Source of the DNA: Planctomycetota bacterium
Lineage (GTDB): Bacteria; Planctomycetota; Planctomycetia; Pirellulales; Lacipirellulaceae
Direction: 5' to 3'
Assembly (NCBI GenBank): GCA_013152205.1
Contig: JAADGV010000118.1
Location: 1-58,409, forward strand
DNA: 58,409 bases
Every line of letters begins with the position of its first letter. Within the stretch, counting starts at the first letter, position 1. The notes under the pieces were generated by a model. It was not told the origin of the DNA and did not search any database. It saw only the letters and a list, made by a program, of their open reading frames with translations. The position numbers and the translations under genes were made by a program. Of the stretch, positions 24,685-32,509 are shown piece by piece.

Positions 24685-25539
24685 TTAAAAACGGTCTCGG
24701 TAGTCGCCGATATCAAATTGTTTTTCGCTTCGTAATTTTCGTGGGTCCACGGTGAGCCAATTGCGGAAGCGGGCCCACTCGGGATCGCCGTGGATGCGTT
24801 TGATATGGTAGGAGTCGTCGCCGGGCTTGTTGTAACCTCCGTAGGCGGAACAGGCTCCCCAAAGTCCGGCTTGGAAGGCGATGCGAAAAGCGGCGGTCGA
24901 CATATTTTCGGGCAAGCCAAACGGAAATGCGAAGTAGCGGACGGGGCGATCAAGGAAGGCTTCGATGTCGCGTTTCGAGCCGACAATCTCTTCGTGCAGC
25001 GCCTCTTCGGTGGTTAGGTTTGCCAGATTGGCATGCGTGCGAGTATGTGCCCCGATTTCAACGCCTGCGGCGGCCATTTCTCTTAGTTGTTCGATCGAGT
25101 TTGGCGCCAAGGGACAACCGAGGGCTGCGTCGTGTGCAAAAGGTTCGCCTGATTGGATGTGGTCGCTTGTCACAAAGTAGGTAAAGGGAATCTCGTTTTC
25201 GAGCAACCAGGGGATGGCTTTGGTGCAGTTGTCGGCGTAGCCATCGTCGAAGGTGACGCAAACGGTAGGGCGGTCGTTTTCTTCGGCAGCGATCCGGCGT
25301 TGGCCTTCTTCCAGAGAAACGATGTCGAACCGTTGTTTTAGCCAAAGAATTTGCGAGCGAAAGCGCTCGTTGGAAATTGTCCAATCGTTGGGATGCTGAT
25401 CGGCGACACGGTGGTAGAACAGCACCATGACAGGAACTTGGTGATTTTTCTCTCGCTCGGTCGCTGCTTTCTGGCGTTTTGGCAAGGTGGCCAGATAGTA
25501 AAGCCCAAGCGCGGGGGTTTTCAAGCTGTCCGTCAACAT
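24685..25539 (-). CDS. Polysaccharide deacetylase (NodB/CE4 family)
   Basis: A 284-residue CE4 enzyme that removes acetyl groups from N-acetylated or O-acetylated sugars. Motif 1 is TFDDGYADN with the catalytic base and metal aspartates near 98-99. Motif 2 is GAHTRTHANL with H165 and H169 as metal ligands, and motif 3 is RYFAFPFG. The metal triad is complete. No signal peptide is obvious, so it may act in the cytoplasm or be anchored by the N-terminus. It lies between the flippase and the acetyltransferase in a four-gene arm and resembles the deacetylase found in exosortase-linked polysaccharide loci. Confidence 0.92.
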   Translation of the reverse strand: MLTDSLKTPALGLYYLATLPKRQKAATEREKNHQVPVMVLFYHRVADQHPNDWTISNERFRSQILWLKQRFDIVSLEEGQRRIAAEENDRPTVCVTFDDGYADNCTKAIPWLLENEIPFTYFVTSDHIQSGEPFAHDAALGCPLAPNSIEQLREMAAAGVEIGAHTRTHANLANLTTEEALHEEIVGSKRDIEAFLDRPVRYFAFPFGLPENMSTAAFRIAFQAGLWGACSAYGGYNKPGDDSYHIKRIHGDPEWARFRNWLTVDPRKLRSEKQFDIGDYRDRF

Positions 25540-25564
25540 CGTATTTCCATTCTTCTCAAAGTAG

Positions 25565-26731
25565 TCAGCTAAGTAGATTGGTCACTTGTCGGGCAAGTCG
25601 CCCGGCCTGTCGGAGATAGTTCCTCACTTGAAATCGCAAGCGGGCTGCGCTGCGAGCGGGGACAATCTGTACATTGAACGTATCGTGGGGCGTTGCTCGC
25701 CAATGGGCTTTGTAGGGTTCGTCTCCGCGTAGGAAGTCGAAAGTTGCGTGCTCTTCGCCGATGGCATGTTGGATTGCACAAATTAACGACAACTGGCCAG
25801 GCCCTTCGTCGAGTCGATCTGGGTCTAAGCCGCTTTGATAGGCGAGCGTGGTTCTTCGGCTTGCGAAGTTGTACTCAACAGCAATGGGCTTGCCGGTCAG
25901 TTCGATCCACGAGAGCCGTAATTGGCCAGCCTCGAGCAACCGCCGGGCCACGTCCCGATGGAAGGTGGCCCAAGATTCTGACGCAAAGCAGCCCGGCTCG
26001 TTCAAGCTGATGCGACGACGTTGGTGGAGATCGATGAAAATCCCCCAGGCCTCGTCGAATTGTTCAGGAGTTTGCACCAAGTGCCAAATGGCTTGGTCGC
26101 TGCTGAGAATACGTTTGTCTGCACGGCGAAGTTGTTTGCGGTGAGATTTCGACTGGAGAGCGAGAAACTCCTCCCAAGTAGCTGGCAACTCGACCGACCA
26201 GCAGCTTTGGCCAGCCGACCGTGTGATCCGACAGTCACGCGATTGTAGTTCGTCAAGCAGATGATTTAGTCCGGCGTTGCCGGCATCAACGGAAGTAAAA
26301 TCGGCCACGTCCCAGTCAGCTGAATGGAGGACTAGATAGTCGGCAAGGGTTTTCGCTGCTTGCTGAGAATGCTCTTCGGCAACAAGCAAGTTGAGATGGT
26401 CGCTACAGACTTCGCCATCGCCGAGTAATCTCAAGGCTGTGCCCTGGGTGAATGTTTGTTGAAAATAGCCAGGTAAGATGGCCACGAGATTTTCGATATT
26501 GGGCGCGGACGAGCAGTCGGCTGTCGCATCCTGGGCATGGCACTTGGAAGGAGCGGACTGGTTGAAGACTAAAAAGACGGCAAGATCGCAGCCGGGCTTC
26601 GAGTGGCCATAGTGGTGCCACCAAGTGGTTAGCCAAATCGAAGTTCGGAACACACATTCGCCTGCCAACTCGTCCCATCGCTGACGGTAGGGCAACAGTT
26701 GTTCGATATTATTGATTCGTTGAACGTACAT
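25565..26731 (-). CDS. CelD/BcsL-type GNAT acetyltransferase (FemAB-like)
   Basis: A 388-residue protein of the GNAT/FemAB superfamily found in exopolysaccharide and cellulose gene clusters. The diagnostic C-terminal block FDFLRGDEPYKAHW lies at 331-344, preceded by the AVEYNFASRRTTLAYQSGLD strand region. It is first in the minus arm (acetyltransferase, deacetylase, flippase, GT4). Proposed roles for relatives are acyl or aminoacyl decoration of the glycan. The chemical group here is not known. Confidence 0.85.
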   Translation of the reverse strand: MYVQRINNIEQLLPYRQRWDELAGECVFRTSIWLTTWWHHYGHSKPGCDLAVFLVFNQSAPSKCHAQDATADCSSAPNIENLVAILPGYFQQTFTQGTALRLLGDGEVCSDHLNLLVAEEHSQQAAKTLADYLVLHSADWDVADFTSVDAGNAGLNHLLDELQSRDCRITRSAGQSCWSVELPATWEEFLALQSKSHRKQLRRADKRILSSDQAIWHLVQTPEQFDEAWGIFIDLHQRRRISLNEPGCFASESWATFHRDVARRLLEAGQLRLSWIELTGKPIAVEYNFASRRTTLAYQSGLDPDRLDEGPGQLSLICAIQHAIGEEHATFDFLRGDEPYKAHWRATPHDTFNVQIVPARSAARLRFQVRNYLRQAGRLARQVTNLLS

Positions 26732-27208
26732 TTTTCGAATTATTCAATTGAAATGCGTAGTCGTAGCACAGATGCGAGCAATAAACGGGCGCGCAACGAT
26801 CCTGGATCACCTGTAAGTGGTTGTTCAACAATAGGTTATCGATGTGTGCATCAGGAACTTTACTTGGCCTCCGCACTCACTCGGTAAATCCGGCACTCCC
26901 GTTGGTCGGCCTATCGATGTTCCTGGCGCATACCTCAATAAGGCGAGAGGTGGCGCCCTCGTTTCCCCTCAAATGTACGTTGCGATTGGACAACATGCGG
27001 TGTTTTCTCAACATTGGGTCTGCCTACACCAAACAACAGCGGTGGACGCCTAAATCCTTTGAAATTAACCAGTAACAGCTACGCAAACGCATTCGGAGGA
27101 ACCTACACTTACGCGAAGGCATATTACTTGCTCAGTACGGGTTAGGCTTGCCAGCCCAATTGGGCCAATTTGCCCTTCAACCTTCAGATGTTTGCATAGG
27201 AACCGACC
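26732..27208. other. Divergent promoter region of the polysaccharide locus
   Basis: A 477-bp gap between the two arms, containing the second copy of the 100-bp repeat. It must hold both promoters. Small frames here include repeat sequence and have no protein character. No clear promoter motif was identified. Confidence 0.55.
26841..26941 (+). repeat. Dispersed ~100-bp repeat, copy B
   Basis: Partner of 2294-2393. Differences between the copies are scattered substitutions and one 1-bp indel near the 3' end. It lies 267 bp upstream of the chain-length determinant start. Confidence 0.85.
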
Positions 27209-28756
27209 ATGACGACTTCTACTGGACTGACTCCCCGGGAATGCGTGCGGCTGCTGATCGAATACCGGCAGCGTTGGATCGTGCCGATGGTGATCTGTGG
27301 CGTGTTGGCAACGGGATATGCGATTGTGAAGCCCCGCTACTGGCAGGCCTCGCAGGCATTGGTAGTGCGGAGTGAAGTCTCTGGACCCTCGCAAGGGAAA
27401 CCGGGCAAGTTCTCGGATGTTTATGAGATGCGAACCTTTCAGGAGACGATCCTCGAGTTAGCCAAAAGTAGACAAGTGCTGAACGCGACCTTGAAAGCTG
27501 TCGAAGAAGCGGAAACTGAGCAACCGGCTCAAGAGCCAACGTCCATGGAAATCCAGTCGCTGCGAAAGCATTTCAGCCTATTGCCGCCGAAGGGTGCGGA
27601 GTTTGGCAAGACCGAAATTTTCTACCTGAGCGTGCAAGATAAGGATCGCGATCGTTCAGTCCGATTGGTCGATGAGTTGTGCAAACAGCTAGACCTACGA
27701 TTGCGAGGCCTGAGAAATGAACAAGCGCAAAGCGTCGTCGCTGAATTAGAAATGCAAGTGAAGCTTGCAAGCGCAGCCCATGACACGGAGACCGCTAGCC
27801 TAGAAAAATTCGAGGTCGCGATTGGCCTGGATTTAGGCGAGCTGCGGATGCTTCACACGGCTAGCAGCGGGCAAAGCGAATTGCGTCAGCAAACGGTTGC
27901 TCTGGAAACGGAACATCGGGTTTCTGAGGCACAAGTTCACCAAGCAAAACAACTGCTGGAAGTTCTTCGTTCAGCCCAGAATTCGCCGGAAGCGTTGGTG
28001 GCGATGCCTAGCAGCCTTTTGAAGTCGCAACCGACCTTACGAAGCCTGAAGGATGGCTTGATTAGTGCGCAATTGCGGGCTGCTCGGCTGGCAGGTACAC
28101 GTACGGCCGAGCATCCCCAAATGCAGGCCGCAACAAAAGCGGTAGAACGGGTACGCAACGATCTCCACGCCGAACTCCAAGTTGCGATCAAGGGTGTGGA
28201 AATTGATTTGGAAGTAACTCGCGAGCATTCTCAAATGCTGGGCGAGCATTTGGCCAACGTCCAACGGCGGCTAAACGGCTTGGCGCAGCATCGGGCTGAG
28301 TATACCAATCGGGTTGCAGCGGTTGAGAATAGCCGCGAGGTGATTGCCCAAGCTCGTAAGCAGCTGGGTGAGTTGCGTGCGGTGCAAGTCGCCGCGCAGA
28401 ATACCAAGCTTGTTACTCCGATCGACCGCCCGGAGGTGGGAGACAACCCAATTGGCCTCGGTCGATCATCCCTCGTGATGGCGGGAACGCTGGGCGGATT
28501 TATCTTAGGCATGGGATGTCTGTTTTTAACCGTCTCGCCAATACCAACAATTCCAGAGCCAGCAGTTGCTGAAGCGGTAGTCAATCGGGGCCAAGCTGAG
28601 CGAGGTTCTTGGCCTGGCGTTGCCAACGAAAGCTTCGGCTATCCTTCGGCAGTCACGACGAGTGCAACGACTGCCGAAGTTTCAGGGAACACAACGATCG
28701 TCAGCGAAGTGTTTAACGAACACATGGCTACGACAGAAGACCTGTCGGTGTTCTAA
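27209..28756 (+). CDS. Polysaccharide chain-length determinant protein (Wzz/GumC family)
   Basis: A 515-residue inner-membrane protein. One helix lies at about 23-41, a long periplasmic coiled-coil region at about 140-400 (many Glu, Gln, Arg and Leu heptads) and a second helix at about 420-442. The 73-residue tail is Pro/Thr-rich and has no Walker motifs, so the tyrosine kinase domain of Wzc-type proteins is absent. Such proteins set polymer length during Wzy-type export. It is first in the plus arm, with the ligase gene starting 25 bp later. Confidence 0.88.
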   Translation: MTTSTGLTPRECVRLLIEYRQRWIVPMVICGVLATGYAIVKPRYWQASQALVVRSEVSGPSQGKPGKFSDVYEMRTFQETILELAKSRQVLNATLKAVEEAETEQPAQEPTSMEIQSLRKHFSLLPPKGAEFGKTEIFYLSVQDKDRDRSVRLVDELCKQLDLRLRGLRNEQAQSVVAELEMQVKLASAAHDTETASLEKFEVAIGLDLGELRMLHTASSGQSELRQQTVALETEHRVSEAQVHQAKQLLEVLRSAQNSPEALVAMPSSLLKSQPTLRSLKDGLISAQLRAARLAGTRTAEHPQMQAATKAVERVRNDLHAELQVAIKGVEIDLEVTREHSQMLGEHLANVQRRLNGLAQHRAEYTNRVAAVENSREVIAQARKQLGELRAVQVAAQNTKLVTPIDRPEVGDNPIGLGRSSLVMAGTLGGFILGMGCLFLTVSPIPTIPEPAVAEAVVNRGQAERGSWPGVANESFGYPSAVTTSATTAEVSGNTTIVSEVFNEHMATTEDLSVF

Positions 28757-28781
28757 GTCGCAGGTATCAGAAGGCTCTCGT

Positions 28782-30200
28782 ATGGCAGTGCTTGTCTTAA
28801 TCTTTGCAGCAGCAGCGATTGTGTGGGGGGTGATCTATGCCCAGCGTGTCTCGCTGCTCGTAGGTGGCACAATTTTTGTGGCCTTGGGCTATATATTCAA
28901 CCATCATTTTTGGAATATTGGCATTGGCCCGATCTCGTTGACGATTGGCCGCCTGTTGCTTGTCGGTTTGGTCGTGTTGCTCGGTTGGCGGTGGTATCGG
29001 GGGCAGATCGAATTGCGCCCACTAACGGGCAGCGACTGGTTGGCCGCGATGCTGGTTGGCTATCTGACTCTACGGTTCCTGTTGACTCCAGCCGCAAACT
29101 TTGCGGAAATAAGTGTCTCGCCATTTTGGAAATTGATCGCCAGTTTCTGGATGCCAGCGGCTTTGTACTTGGTTGTGCGTAACGCTGAACTAAGTCAACG
29201 AACCTGGAAAATGATGCTGGCAGGGCTAACGTTGCTGGGCATCTATCTTGCGATAACGGGGATTGCCGAGATCACCGAACAATGGTGGGCCGTCTTTCCT
29301 CGATTTATTGCCAATCCGGAACTGGGAACGCACTTTGGTCGCGCGCGTGGGCCTACATTGATGTCTGCCAGCTTGGGAGTGTTTCTTGCGGCGACGTTCT
29401 GGGCCGCCTGGTTTCTTTGGGCGCATGTAGCGCGTCGTTGGCAACTGGTGCTTATGGCTGCCATGGGGCTGATGTGTGCGGCATTGTATTTCACTTTTAC
29501 ACGCTCGACTTGGCTGGGGCTAGCGGGCGGCTTGGCTATTGTGCCGCTGCTACAGTGCTCGCGTCGTTGGCGGCCTGTGCTTTTGGGTGTTATGGGAATT
29601 GTCGCCATCGTTGGCGTAGCATTTGTGGGCGACAAGATGGTTAATGTGGGCCGAAAAGACCCTGGTTCGTCCAGCCATTCGGTGTACCAACGAGCTTCGT
29701 TTGTTTATGTCTCGATGAATATGTTTGCCGATGCGCCCATGTTTGGATGTGGTTTTGGGCGTTTCTACGATCGCAAGATTCCGTATCTGGCGGATCGGAG
29801 ACAACAAATTGAATTGGAATCGCTTCGCGAACTCGATCACCACAACACCTTCCTTAGCCTTCTGACCGAAACAGGAATGGTTGGCTTTGCCTTGTTTGTA
29901 GGGTTGTTGATTGGGTGGGGCAGGGCAGCATGGCAAATAGCGAGCGACACGACTGCTGAACACTGGGTGAAAGCCCAGGGGCTGTTCACGCTAGCTGTCT
30001 TGATTGCGTATGTTACCAACGCGTTGTTTCACGACCTTATGCTTTCCCCCAGCGAGCAATGGCTGTTGTGTTTGACGACTGGCGTCACCGTTGGTTTGCA
30101 AAGCCAATTGCGTTGTCGGGCTACTTGCGGTCAGCGATCGGAACAGAAACATGCAGCTCGGGCGGTCTCTCCATTGGGATGGGAGGCTGTTGTCACTTGA
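28782..30200 (+). CDS. O-antigen ligase/polymerase family membrane protein
   Basis: About 472 residues from the ATG at 28782, which has an AGAAGG site. It has 10 to 12 hydrophobic helices and the Wzy_C/WaaL-like periplasmic loop ending in HHNTFLSLLTETGMVGFALF (near residue 353), with the conserved histidine and glutamate. It would either polymerise repeat units or transfer glycan to an acceptor. It sits between the chain-length determinant and the TagA-type glycosyltransferase, and its 3' end is 17 bp before the next start. Confidence 0.9.
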   Translation: MAVLVLIFAAAAIVWGVIYAQRVSLLVGGTIFVALGYIFNHHFWNIGIGPISLTIGRLLLVGLVVLLGWRWYRGQIELRPLTGSDWLAAMLVGYLTLRFLLTPAANFAEISVSPFWKLIASFWMPAALYLVVRNAELSQRTWKMMLAGLTLLGIYLAITGIAEITEQWWAVFPRFIANPELGTHFGRARGPTLMSASLGVFLAATFWAAWFLWAHVARRWQLVLMAAMGLMCAALYFTFTRSTWLGLAGGLAIVPLLQCSRRWRPVLLGVMGIVAIVGVAFVGDKMVNVGRKDPGSSSHSVYQRASFVYVSMNMFADAPMFGCGFGRFYDRKIPYLADRRQQIELESLRELDHHNTFLSLLTETGMVGFALFVGLLIGWGRAAWQIASDTTAEHWVKAQGLFTLAVLIAYVTNALFHDLMLSPSEQWLLCLTTGVTVGLQSQLRCRATCGQRSEQKHAARAVSPLGWEAVVT

Positions 30201-30217
30201 CTCAAAGCAGAAGAACT

Positions 30218-30976
30218 ATGTCAAAGACCGTTGATTTATTCGGCATGAAGATAAATGCCGTCGATATGCCAGCCGCCGTGGGTACGGTGCTGCAGTGGTG
30301 CGAAGAACCGCGCAGTGGTGCTTGTCGGTACGTCGTGACCCCGAATGTGGATCATGCGGTGATGTACCAATCGAATGCGGCTTTGCGAGAAGCGTATGAC
30401 GAAGCCTCGCTGGTGTTGGCGGATGGTGCGCCGGTGGTATTGGCTGCGCGTTTGTTGCGAAAAAGTTTGCCGGAGCGAGTCGCTGGTAGCGATTTGGTGC
30501 CGGCAATTTTTGATGCGGCCGTCGACAATCCGGTACGTGTATTTTTATTGGGAGCCGGGCCAGGCGTTGCCGACCGTGCTGCAACGGCAATCGAGCAGCG
30601 GTGGGGCGGGGTGGAAGTTGTTGGTACACTTTCGCCACCGCTTGGGTTTGAGCATGTCGAGGAAGAGAACGAGAAAATTTTGCAGGCGGTTGCGGACTGC
30701 CACCCCGACATTGTGCTTGTGGGCCTCGGTGCACCGAAGCAGGAATTGTGGGTCCACCGTTATGCCGACCGTTTGGAGGCGAAAGCGGCCTTGTGCATTG
30801 GCGCCACCATTGATTTTCTGGCGGGCGAGAAAAAACGCTCGCCGCGTTGGATGCAACGGCTGGGCCTGGAGTGGCTGCATCGTGTGGCGACCGAACCCTC
30901 GCGTCTGGCCAAGCGGTATCTTCGCGATGCTTGGGTTTTTCCGCAGTTGGTTTGGCGCGAGTGGCGTGGGTGCTAG
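30218..30976 (+). CDS. WecG/TagA/CpsF family glycosyltransferase (GT26)
   Basis: About 252 residues from the ATG at 30218. Family motifs are complete: TPNVDHAV (41-48), ADGAPVV (68-74), ERVAGSDLV (86-94), VGLGAPKQE and GATIDFLAGEKKRSPRW. These enzymes transfer ManNAc-type sugars to lipid-linked GlcNAc in early steps of teichoic acid or enterobacterial common antigen-like polymer synthesis. This may identify the second sugar of the repeat unit. It is third in the plus-strand arm. Confidence 0.93.
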   Translation: MSKTVDLFGMKINAVDMPAAVGTVLQWCEEPRSGACRYVVTPNVDHAVMYQSNAALREAYDEASLVLADGAPVVLAARLLRKSLPERVAGSDLVPAIFDAAVDNPVRVFLLGAGPGVADRAATAIEQRWGGVEVVGTLSPPLGFEHVEEENEKILQAVADCHPDIVLVGLGAPKQELWVHRYADRLEAKAALCIGATIDFLAGEKKRSPRWMQRLGLEWLHRVATEPSRLAKRYLRDAWVFPQLVWREWRGC

Positions 30977-31020
30977 GGCGAGTTGCTTTATTCTTTGCTC
31001 GGGACCGTGTTCTCAGTTCG

Positions 31021-31048
31021 GGTGGCGTGGCCGCCAGCGCTAACGGCT
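31021..31048 (+). repeat. GGTGGCGTGGCCGCC-GCTAACGG repeat, copy 2
   Basis: GGTGGCGTGGCCGCCAGCGC then TAACGGCT. It lies 45 bp after the WecG/TagA gene and before the sulfatase-fold gene. Confidence 0.82.
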
Positions 31049-31097
31049 GGTGTTTCGGGAGTTACTCTGGTCCGAACTGTTCGCTATAGTGGCTTGC

Positions 31098-32363
31098 ATG
31101 ACAAAACGCCACGCAATCTGTATCGTCGTCGATGGGCTTCGGGCCTCGGCGTTGGGAACCTACGGGAACACGATTTCTCCGACGCCCCACCTCGATGCGT
31201 TTGCTAGCCGATCGTTGGTGGCTGATTGGTTGTGGGCAGATTCGCCGAGTTTGGCGGGGTTCTATCGTAGCGTTTGGAATTGCACTCATGCACTTCGGCC
31301 TGTGGACGACGCCTTGCAGACAGCCGTGCTCGATGCCTTGCAGCAACGGGGAGTTCGGCAGTGGTTGGTCACCGATGATCCTTGGCTGACGTCGCAGTCG
31401 TCGGAGTTGCCGTTTGACGACGACTTGTTGATTGAAACACAGGCGACCCAAGCTGCGGACGAGATTGAGAATACGATCGTTTCGTATCTGCTCTCAGAAA
31501 CCGTCGAACGATTGGCCGAGTGGCAAGAAGATAACACCAATCACAACGCAAGCAGCCTTCTCTGGCTGCACACTCGTGGGTTGACCGGGCCGTGGGATGC
31601 TCCGCAGTCGATGCGAACAGACCTGCTTGACGAGGGAGACCCAGCAGCGGCTGATTTTATTGCACCGCCGAGCGTAATTTCTGGCATCGAAGATCCAGAT
31701 ACGATTTTTTCGCATAAGGTTGCCTATAGTGCTCAAGTCGCAGTGGTTGATGCTTGCCTGGGCGCTTTTTACCAAGCCCTCGAACAGTTGTTTGCCGGCA
31801 CCGAGACGCTGGTGATTTTGTTGGGCTCCCGCGGGTTGGCTCTTGGCGAACATGGTTCGATTGGCACCGACTGCCAGGCGTTGTTTAGCGAGCAACTGCA
31901 CTTGCCTTTGATCGTAAATGTTTGCGGCAACTCGACTCCGGTGGCTAGACATCCGGGGCTCGTGCAGCCGGCGGACGTGGGGACGACCTTGCTGGAATGG
32001 TTTGGTGCAGAAACAGATTCCCCGCTTGGGGATGGCACCGCATTGCTAGCAAATGAGGGTGGCGAGCAGGGCGCATCCCGTAAATTGGCTGTGTCTGTGG
32101 GGTCTACTGGTGAATTGGCAATTCGTACCCCTGCCTGGATGCTGCGGGTGCCGCCTCGGAGTGATTCTACGGAGCAGGGTGATGCGGTGGAACTTTATGC
32201 CAAGCCGGATGATCGCTGGGAATTCAACGATGTGGCTGACCGTTGCCCAGAAGTTGTCGAGCAACTTTGCGAGGAGCTAAATCGATACACCGACCGTAGC
32301 AGGGCAGGGGAGTCGCTTCCGCTTGAGCCTTTGGAGGCTGACCTTTTGGATCCGATACGATGA
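31098..32363 (+). CDS. Sulfatase-fold (alkaline phosphatase superfamily) protein lacking the formylglycine residue
   Basis: About 421 residues from MTKRHAIC. The sulfatase fold is recognisable by VVDGLRASALGTYGN (10-24), PTPHLDAFA (29-37) and the late GEHGSIG. In active sulfatases a CxPSR motif follows, whose cysteine or serine becomes formylglycine. Here the corresponding segment is DSPSLAG (48-54), with aspartate at the key position and no arginine. It therefore cannot be a normal sulfatase. No signal peptide is present, so it is probably cytoplasmic. It may be a phosphotransferase variant or a regulatory pseudoenzyme. It closes the plus arm of the polysaccharide locus. Confidence 0.75.
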   Translation: MTKRHAICIVVDGLRASALGTYGNTISPTPHLDAFASRSLVADWLWADSPSLAGFYRSVWNCTHALRPVDDALQTAVLDALQQRGVRQWLVTDDPWLTSQSSELPFDDDLLIETQATQAADEIENTIVSYLLSETVERLAEWQEDNTNHNASSLLWLHTRGLTGPWDAPQSMRTDLLDEGDPAAADFIAPPSVISGIEDPDTIFSHKVAYSAQVAVVDACLGAFYQALEQLFAGTETLVILLGSRGLALGEHGSIGTDCQALFSEQLHLPLIVNVCGNSTPVARHPGLVQPADVGTTLLEWFGAETDSPLGDGTALLANEGGEQGASRKLAVSVGSTGELAIRTPAWMLRVPPRSDSTEQGDAVELYAKPDDRWEFNDVADRCPEVVEQLCEELNRYTDRSRAGESLPLEPLEADLLDPIR

Positions 32364-32509
32364 TGGGGCGTGTTTTATTGGAGGGGGGCAGCAAAGAAAC
32401 TCTGCCTCTTGCTAAACTCGGGCTTCCGCTAGGCGTCCTCGATATCATTGGCGGCGCGGGGGTCAAAAGCTGACACCCCGCGCCGTCGTTTTCGCGTTTC
32501 ATTGCTCCC

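Noticed and set aside
23067..24986. 639-residue version of the flippase
   Set aside because: The first 100 or so residues overlap the deacetylase gene and are Pro/Ser/Thr-rich shadow sequence.
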